From NCBI RefSeq assembly GCF_029962835.1, contig NC_080582.1, positions 23,444,032 through 23,508,031 of the forward strand: a stretch of DNA of 64,000 nt, in the 5' to 3' direction. Shown one piece after another: positions 58,101 through 64,000 of the stretch. The DNA comes from Magnolia sinica (taxonomy: Eukaryota; Streptophyta; Magnoliopsida; Magnoliales; Magnoliaceae). Within the stretch, counting starts at the first letter, position 1; every line of letters begins with the position of its first letter. The position numbers were made by a program, and so were the translations under genes. The notes beneath the pieces were generated by a model. The model worked only from the letters and a program-made list of their open reading frames with translations. It made no database searches and was not told the origin of the DNA.

Positions 58101-60693
58101 CGAATGACAAAGCCCAATCTTCTAGATTCTTTTGAATTTCCTTAGCGGCTTTGTAGTTATGGGATTGATTTCTTGTCTTTGTCTGTTTTCATTCTTAATA
58201 ATTTAATGTTTTCTTTCAAAAGAAATGCATTAAATTATGAAGCTGACCTATTGATCTGCATTCCTGCCAATCTACAGGAGCTGGAAAGGGAGAGGACTGC
58301 TAGGTCAGATTTGGAAAGGGCTGCCCATGTTGATTTATTAAACATCAACACAGAGATTTTTCCCTTCATTTCTTAGGTAATGTGACGAAGAACTTTGGAA
58401 AAGGATTAGTTTCATTCGGTTCTGAAAAACTTGAACTATCAGTAAAGAAAAATTCAGATCATACAAGCCTTCTGAAGACATGACCTTTGATGTGCATTAG
58501 CTCTGCCGTCACCATACTTATCGTGTTAAGCTGTCAATTGTGCCCTTCCTTTTTGATCTTTCTATTCTATGTTATTCAATTCCCTGGGCACTTAAATGGC
58601 TCTCATGACAGTTATATTCTTTTGGGAAGCTTATGAGACATTCTTTTACGGTAACCTCTCACTGTCCTTATCGTAGTAACCAGCGTCTTACACTAGCATG
58701 TGTTTGATGCTTCATTACAGTTTCTTTTTTCATAAAAGTCTCCACTATAGCGTTTGGTTGCATTAAATGGCCAAAGGTGCGTTTGGTTGCATCAGTGATT
58801 GACTTGATCCTTCCAATCATGGTAGTAAGTGTTTGTTGTGAGCAGCTAACATCTGATCATGTATATCCTCCACGGGAGTGTTGATTTTGCAAGAATCTGC
58901 AAGGGCAGGTCTAGCAACAAGCAGAATGGAAGAACTTTCTGCATAAGTTTTATTATGCTATATTTCCATGAATGTTTCTTGTTGGATGTGTATATTAACG
59001 TTCTTTTTGATAAGTAGAATGTCTATGAACAGATCCACTTTGCTGTATTTTTTTGATAAGAAGGAAGACCGGTCTACATCAAGAGACTTGGTAAAGCTGA
59101 ACCAAACAAGCTTATGCACATTACTAGAATACACAACTACTTAAGGTATCATGTACATGAGTATGAGAGGGTCTTCCTCTATGAAAGTTCATTACTATGA
59201 GGACGTACCTAATAAGATGAAGGTTCATTACTTCACCTTACCATTTTCATATTCATTTCAGTTCTGATATGGAATAATTTTTGTTCTGGATATGGCAATA
59301 TGCCTTCAACAAAGTGGTCCTCAAGAACATTGATGCTTGCAAGCAGCTCTCCACCATCACCTGAACTTCGCTCGGACCGAACGGTAACAGCTCCGCCTAC
59401 TGAAGTTTCTTCGCCCGGAAAATATTCAAAATTTTCGGTGCTTTTTAGTAGACTTTCTTATTCATTTCCCATTTTTGTGTTATTTTCGGAATTGTTAATA
59501 ATGACTAGGATTTCTGTTAATTATTCGGTAATGTCGATTAGTGGGTGATTGTTATGTTATACTGTTTAAGATTACTATGGTTTTCTTTTGATCACTCTCT
59601 CTTTCATCTCTACTGTACACGTGGCACATATTGAGGGCGATTGGGACCATTAATCAAGTGGTCAGCCGTATAAATGAACTGTAGAAATAAAAAAGAGAGG
59701 GGATTGGACTATCTTGTCTGTCACATCATTGATTTGCAAATGGAGGGTTTAGAAAGGTTGGGGAAAAATTCACACATTGGTCTAATTCTAATAGGCTAGA
59801 GTTGCACCTGTTATTTTCTTTTTAATAAGCCACAGTATATCCACATGGTGGCCTTTCATATTGACAAACCATGTGGCACATATACAGTGGAGATGAGTTG
59901 ATGAGAAAGGCAAAATCTTGCTAATGGTGGATCATGTCTTCATAAATAGCTTGCCACTCATTGGATCATAAATCCAACTGATTAAAAAAATGCCTGTTCA
60001 CATTTCTTTCTTGGATTTCTATTGTTCTACTTTTGTCATTTTTAATTTACTCTTGATCTTAAAAATTCAGTTCTTTTGATTTTTATTTATTTGTTTATTT
60101 TTATTAACAATGACTTGACTGTTGAGATAAGAAGAAAGAGTAGAATCTTAGTGAGTAAAATGTGAAGGATGGTAAAAACTACAATTCATCAAACTTGCAA
60201 GGAGTTTTGTGCATAAAGGTCCTATGTTTTGGGGATAATGACCATTGATTTGAAGGAGCCCATAATGGATGTTAGTGCTTAAAAACTTCCCAGATCGGAT
60301 GATTCTAACCCGTGAATCAGTGGCCTACAAATAAATTGCTAGGGATAACAATGGTACAAAATAAAATCCCATTGAGCTCTCTGTACAAATCATCGGATCA
60401 ACGTAAAATGGAGAAAATCGATATCTCCTGCTTCTTTTGGATTATATAGAGGATTAGGGTTTTCATGTTGGGACCTCGAGCACAACATCCAGGTCAGTGA
60501 GTTTTCCTCAGATCTGAGATTTTTTTTCCTGCGATGTCATCGTTTTCCGCCCTTCTACTTTGATTTTCCTTGATTTCTTGTCAGATCTAAGGTTCTTATG
60601 TGATATATGGTGTAGATATCTTGAAAAATGAATGATATCTTTTTATAGATCGCCGATAAAATGCTCTATACCATGTCCATTGTCTTCCTACAG
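55181..60693 (+). other. Intron-like DNA with unassigned exon-like pieces
   Basis: T-rich, intron-like composition on the plus strand. Candidate exons follow acceptors at 55212 (NLDDLPMSANSHMTWQG, stop soon after), 58278 (ELERERTARSDLERAAH, charged, coiled-coil-like, then a stop) and near 59300 (serine/proline-rich). I recognise none of them. A tandem copy of 'gagggcccaacatgcc' lies at 57850-57960. Confidence 0.35.
57850..57980. repeat. Direct duplication of about 90 bp
   Basis: 'gagggcccaacatgccttat' occurs at about 57850 and again at about 57940, each followed by 'ctacttaa' and a 'gtaggaact' block. 'cttgtt' hexamers lie between them. Confidence 0.8.
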
Positions 60694-60781
60694 GGATGCT
60701 AACACTGTTAATGATGTTATGGAATTTGTACTTCAAAACTTCACAGAGATGAATAAACTTTGGTTCCGAATGCATCATCAG
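60694..60781 (+). pseudogene. VPS35: Single exon of a VPS35 retromer subunit (fragment)
   Basis: Between acceptor CCTACAG and donor CAG|GTTAGT, one frame reads DANTVNDVMEFVLQNFTEMN followed by KLWFRMHHQ. This is the conserved VPS35 segment usually written NFxEMNKLWVRMQHQG. VPS35 is the cargo-binding retromer core, acting in endosome-to-Golgi/vacuole sorting. No preceding or following VPS35 exon was found in the window. The next exon would begin with a glycine-proline. W-F and Q-H changes suggest relaxed constraint, so it is a captured or decayed fragment. Confidence 0.75.
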
Positions 60782-61563
60782 GTTAGTTGAAATTTTAGAG
60801 AAATATTGCTATTGTGTTTGGGCACAAACAGTAAGTGCATGGCATAAATGAAAAACTGGAGCATGGGGGTTTGTGAAGGGAAGATGCAGTGCAGGTTTTT
60901 ATTATTATTATTTTGTAGAAATTGGTTATCTGAAATGTTGATCAATTGCTTGAAATGTCTGACCACATAAGATTTTTTAATACAAAAAAGCTTGACCAAT
61001 TACTCAACTCTGTATTGGATTGTTATTGTAGGGCCCCCTAATCTCTGATCAAACAGCTTGTGGGGCCCACTCCTGGGCTTTCGTGGAACCAACTCCTAGG
61101 CTGCAGCATCACTCGTCATCGAGTTCAAAATCAAAATGGACATTTCCTATTACACATTTCTTAAGTTGCTTATGTTTTATAGTTATCTGCTCTAGGAGTA
61201 GCTGAATAATTTTTAAGACCTACGACAGTACACTCAAATATCTACATTTTCTACACATTCGGCTTGAGCTTTAGGCCATTCATGTGGGTGTGTTACTACA
61301 AACCTTAAGCTGATGAAATTAAAAATGTTGGAAAATTGCATTTACATGATGTTGATAAAACCTAATTCAATTGCAACAGTCAGTCCCAGGTTATTACTGT
61401 AATGTTCAGATTCTAGTTTTTTCTCCAGCTTTTCCTGTTTGTGTTTTTGTTTATTGAGTTGAAGTGATATATAATTGATGAAGTCTTGGAAATTTGCCTT
61501 TTCTATTTGTCATAGTTTTTATGTTTCTATTTCCAACACCATGCTTCTGTGTCTTATACTAGT
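60782..61563 (+). other. Intron-like DNA
   Basis: T-rich, with donor GTTAGT at its start. 'tgtggggcccactcct' near 61061 is a foldback-repeat relic. No exon is recognised. Confidence 0.4.
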
Positions 61564-61602
61564 TACGTCCACAGAGATGTGAAGCCTAAAAATTTTCTAC
61601 AG
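61564..61602 (+). pseudogene. Protein kinase catalytic-loop fragment
   Basis: After the acceptor-like ATACTAG, the frame reads YVHRDVKPKNFLQ, the HRDxKPxN catalytic loop in the form with FL used by casein kinase 1-type kinases. Only 13 residues match, and no other kinase motif is near. It stands 13 bp from a Copia primer-binding-like site. Confidence 0.45.
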
Positions 61603-61615
61603 GATCAGAGAACTT

Positions 61616-61627
61616 GCTCAGATACCA
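61616..61627 (-). other. Copia-type primer binding site of a second element
   Basis: Minus-strand TGGTATCTGAGC differs by one base from the initiator tRNA-Met site and directly follows an LTR-type end CAACA. Confidence 0.6.
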
Positions 61628-61990
61628 TGTTGAGTGCAGACAATTTTAAGTGATAGAATGCAAGATATGATATCTATAAACCTCTAGTACCAAATGCAGG
61701 AAGAATCTAGAATAGCTAGGAGGATTGGAGAGATCCAGAAAGCAATATAGTTGCAAGTTTGTCATCACAAAAGAATTACAGGAATGCCATTACAAATCAT
61801 CCCTCAACAAGTACAGCTGTCTGTTAATATGCATGGGTGATTGATCTTTCTCAAAGTATCTGGGTATCATGATTCCGGGAAAATCAGTACCAATTCATGT
61901 GAAATGGATCAATTATACTTTACCTGGCCGTGCTTCCATTTGTATGTTTTACTTGCATTTCTGAATTTGAAATGGTGATGTATGGAGTGA
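61628..61990 (-). repeat. Candidate Copia LTR remnant (minus strand)
   Basis: Plus-strand text starts 'tgttgagtgcagacaa' right after the primer site, so the minus-strand LTR would end ...CAACA. The outer end is uncertain and no polyprotein remains. Confidence 0.4.
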
Positions 61991-62695
61991 ACCACTTGTA
62001 AGGCTTCCCCTAGGATCTTGAAGAGGACCTTGGGTCATAAGGTTCTAGTTCTTACATATATGTTGATGATTTTACCGGCATGAACTTGAAGAATGTCCAC
62101 ATCAGTGAGAAAGTTTATTCCTATTCTGATTTGTAGAGTAGACAAGAGACTTAATTCTCCTCAATGAATATTTCATGGTAGTTTTAGATCTTGATTTAAT
62201 ATCCCAAATGGGTTGTTTGTTATGGGTAAGTTGCAAGGAAATTGAAATCTGAGCCATAAAACTATATGTTTGTCCACTCAATGGATTAGTGACTTCTAAT
62301 ACTTCCATTCTCTTTACACAGGCCATCTAACTGGAGGAAAAAGTGAATCCGTTTTCACGACTTCATGTTGGGTGTCCATAGTCGCCTTCAAGTAAGAATT
62401 TTCACGACTTCATGCTTAGTGAGGCATGCATAACAAGTGATTTCTTGTTTAGAAGCCCGCAATATAACTTCATGCAAGCCATGTACTATCTGTTCATTAC
62501 CTCACATTTATGTAACATAGTTTGTTATTCCTCTAATTGATAACGGTCGCATTTGAGTAGTTTGTTATTCCTCTAACTGATAATGTTTGCATTTGATTAT
62601 CTTAATATTGGGGCATGTTGTTTGCTTGCGGTCGATCACAATGCATCATTAACATGAGAGATGCATCAGAGTAGACTTCCTTTTTCTCTATCCAG
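61991..62695 (+). other. Intron-like DNA with short duplications
   Basis: 'ttttcacgacttcatg' occurs at about 62353 and 62398. 'gtttgttattcctctaa' occurs at about 62520 and 62561. No coding segment is recognised. Confidence 0.5.
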
Positions 62696-62756
62696 GGTCT
62701 GTGTACACCGGAGTAGTCTTCTACAAGAAGTTGTGTGGAGTATCCATTATTCAAAG
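62696..62756 (+). pseudogene. UKL: Uridine kinase-like / UPRT exon fragment
   Basis: Between acceptor TATCCAG and donor CAAAG|GTGAGC the frame is SVYTGVVFYKKLCGVSIIQR. This matches the start of the uracil phosphoribosyltransferase domain in plant uridine kinase-like proteins (SVYTGV.FCK.LCGVSIIR). Those enzymes take part in pyrimidine salvage. No flanking UKL exon was found, and the usual cysteine after F is tyrosine. Probably a captured or decayed fragment. Confidence 0.7.
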
Positions 62757-64000
62757 GTGAGCTTTTATGCAAGTATTGAATTTAGATTTTAGGCATTAAA
62801 AACTAAGCGAGTGTTTTGAGATAAATATGAGATTTTGTTTCAAATAGAATGCAGTCACGTGATATCAATATTCAGCCCCTTGACTTTATAATGACATATT
62901 GAAATATGAATATATGTGACTATTTCATCAGAGCTTTATTCTTTTAAAATGTCTGTACTATTGTGAAGCTCTTCCTGTAGGTTTGTGCTGTTTGTGTTGA
63001 ACTCTTGCTAAGAACTCCGATTTCCATGAAACTCCATGGATCTCAATTTCCAAGCGAATCTGTTTTTGTGGAAACATATTTCTTGTGAAAGAGATTGCCT
63101 ACGCTGCTTGGGTATTGGGAAAGCCATCCTCAGGCATTCCTCAAAAACTTATTTGGTTTCTCAAGAGCCACTTTGCAAAGCAAAAGCCAACTGCATTGTT
63201 TTGCAGGCTTCTTCAGTGTAAACATAGGCTTGATTCTTCCATAACACAAATGTTGATTTTCTCCTCTTTAATTCAATTATATTTGTTGACCAATTGAAAA
63301 GGAGTTTTGAGTCTCAGGGTTCAAGATTGAAGAATTGAACTTGAGACTTTCTGGGGTTGGAGAACCAAGTATGGTAGAAAGTTGAGTTTCCTTGTTCTAT
63401 CTCGTTTGTTTTATTTAGTGAAAGGAAGTAATTTTTAAATATGTGATCTTTAATTGAAATTGGCCATTTCTGTAATAGTGTTTCCATAGCCACATGTTTT
63501 TCATAGCTGATCAGGTTCATTTTCCCACTTCATTGTGGTGGAAGACTGCTGATATTGGTTTATTTCTTCCTAGATGTGAAATTGTCTAAAAAATTATCTG
63601 GATATCTGGGCCCTGTGCAAGTTTGATTCATAGATTTTTGTAGTAACCTGGAAAATACAGAAAATAGTTGTTAATACTTGTAAAACCATGTTCTTGTTGT
63701 TTTTTTTTTTTTTTTTTTTTCCATGTAGAATTATACACGCGATTGTTGAGCCTTTCAGCTGTTAGTTGCTTTCTGTTCCACACAAAACTGTTTCCTATCT
63801 CTTCTTATGTTGTTAGTCTCCCTATATTGTTACATTCTATTCCTACACCACTCGAAGCTCGGCTCACATTCAGCTGGTTCCAAGGATTCCAATCTATGTG
63901 CGGGCACTGTAAAGGAATAACAATTCTTCCACTGTCTCTCTCTGTCTTTGTTACCATTGCCAATTTAATACCCGACTCAGGCAAGTCACAACTCAACTCA
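62757..64000 (+). other. Intron-like DNA to the window end
   Basis: T-rich with a poly(T) run at about 63700-63721. A short open stretch at 63036-63221 may be exon-like but matches nothing I recognise. Confidence 0.4.

Overview
This is plant nuclear DNA: AT-rich and repeat-dense, with one intron-rich plant cell-wall-type glycosyltransferase gene and many angiosperm-type transposons. The very abundant foldback repeats rich in 'gtggggcccaccatgatg' and 'accgtccatccattttt' remind me of magnoliid genomes (Laurales/Magnoliales). That taxonomic guess is from memory and is not proven by the window.

The only intact host gene I can support is a cellulose synthase-like E (CSLE) gene on the minus strand, from the ATG at 21200 to the stop at 5755. 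All eight coding exons can be assembled with GT-AG introns into one uninterrupted 737-residue frame. It carries the GT2 catalytic set (DDG, DCD, VED, QHKRW) and membrane segments at both ends. Its introns, above all the 6.8 kb intron 1, are packed with foldback MITEs and Tourist-like MITEs nested inside each other, and with microsatellites. Two CT arrays directly touch splice donors.

Layout. 1-5680: dispersed repeats (family R1 with CT microsatellites) and unrecognised, possibly LTR-derived, DNA. 5680-21310: the CSLE gene with poly(A) signal and weak promoter signals. 21310-22795: intergenic DNA and foldback MITEs. 22796-26012: a 19-copy satellite-like array with a unit of about 175 bp. 26012-30575: foldback MITEs, two of them with perfect 9-bp target duplications (Mutator-like), some carrying Tourist-like insertions. 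30575-34411: microsatellites, another R1 copy and unassigned DNA. 34412-53579: a nested retrotransposon block. A decayed Copia element on the minus strand (34417-53574, about 4.86 kb without its insertions) was hit by two LTR-like elements, S1 (34995-45956) and S3 (47280-50601). S1 was itself hit by a related element, S2 (36281-40376). Target duplications support each step, some imperfectly.

53680-64000: no gene with a continuous frame. It begins near a CACTA-type terminus (54074), followed by a CT-rich leader-like stretch. It then contains, all on the plus strand, short exon-like fragments of unrelated nuclear genes: a VPS35 retromer exon, a uridine kinase-like/UPRT exon and a protein-kinase catalytic-loop fragment. 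This looks like a transposon-captured or decayed chimeric locus and is the most unusual part of the window. No rRNA, tRNA or CRISPR was seen.
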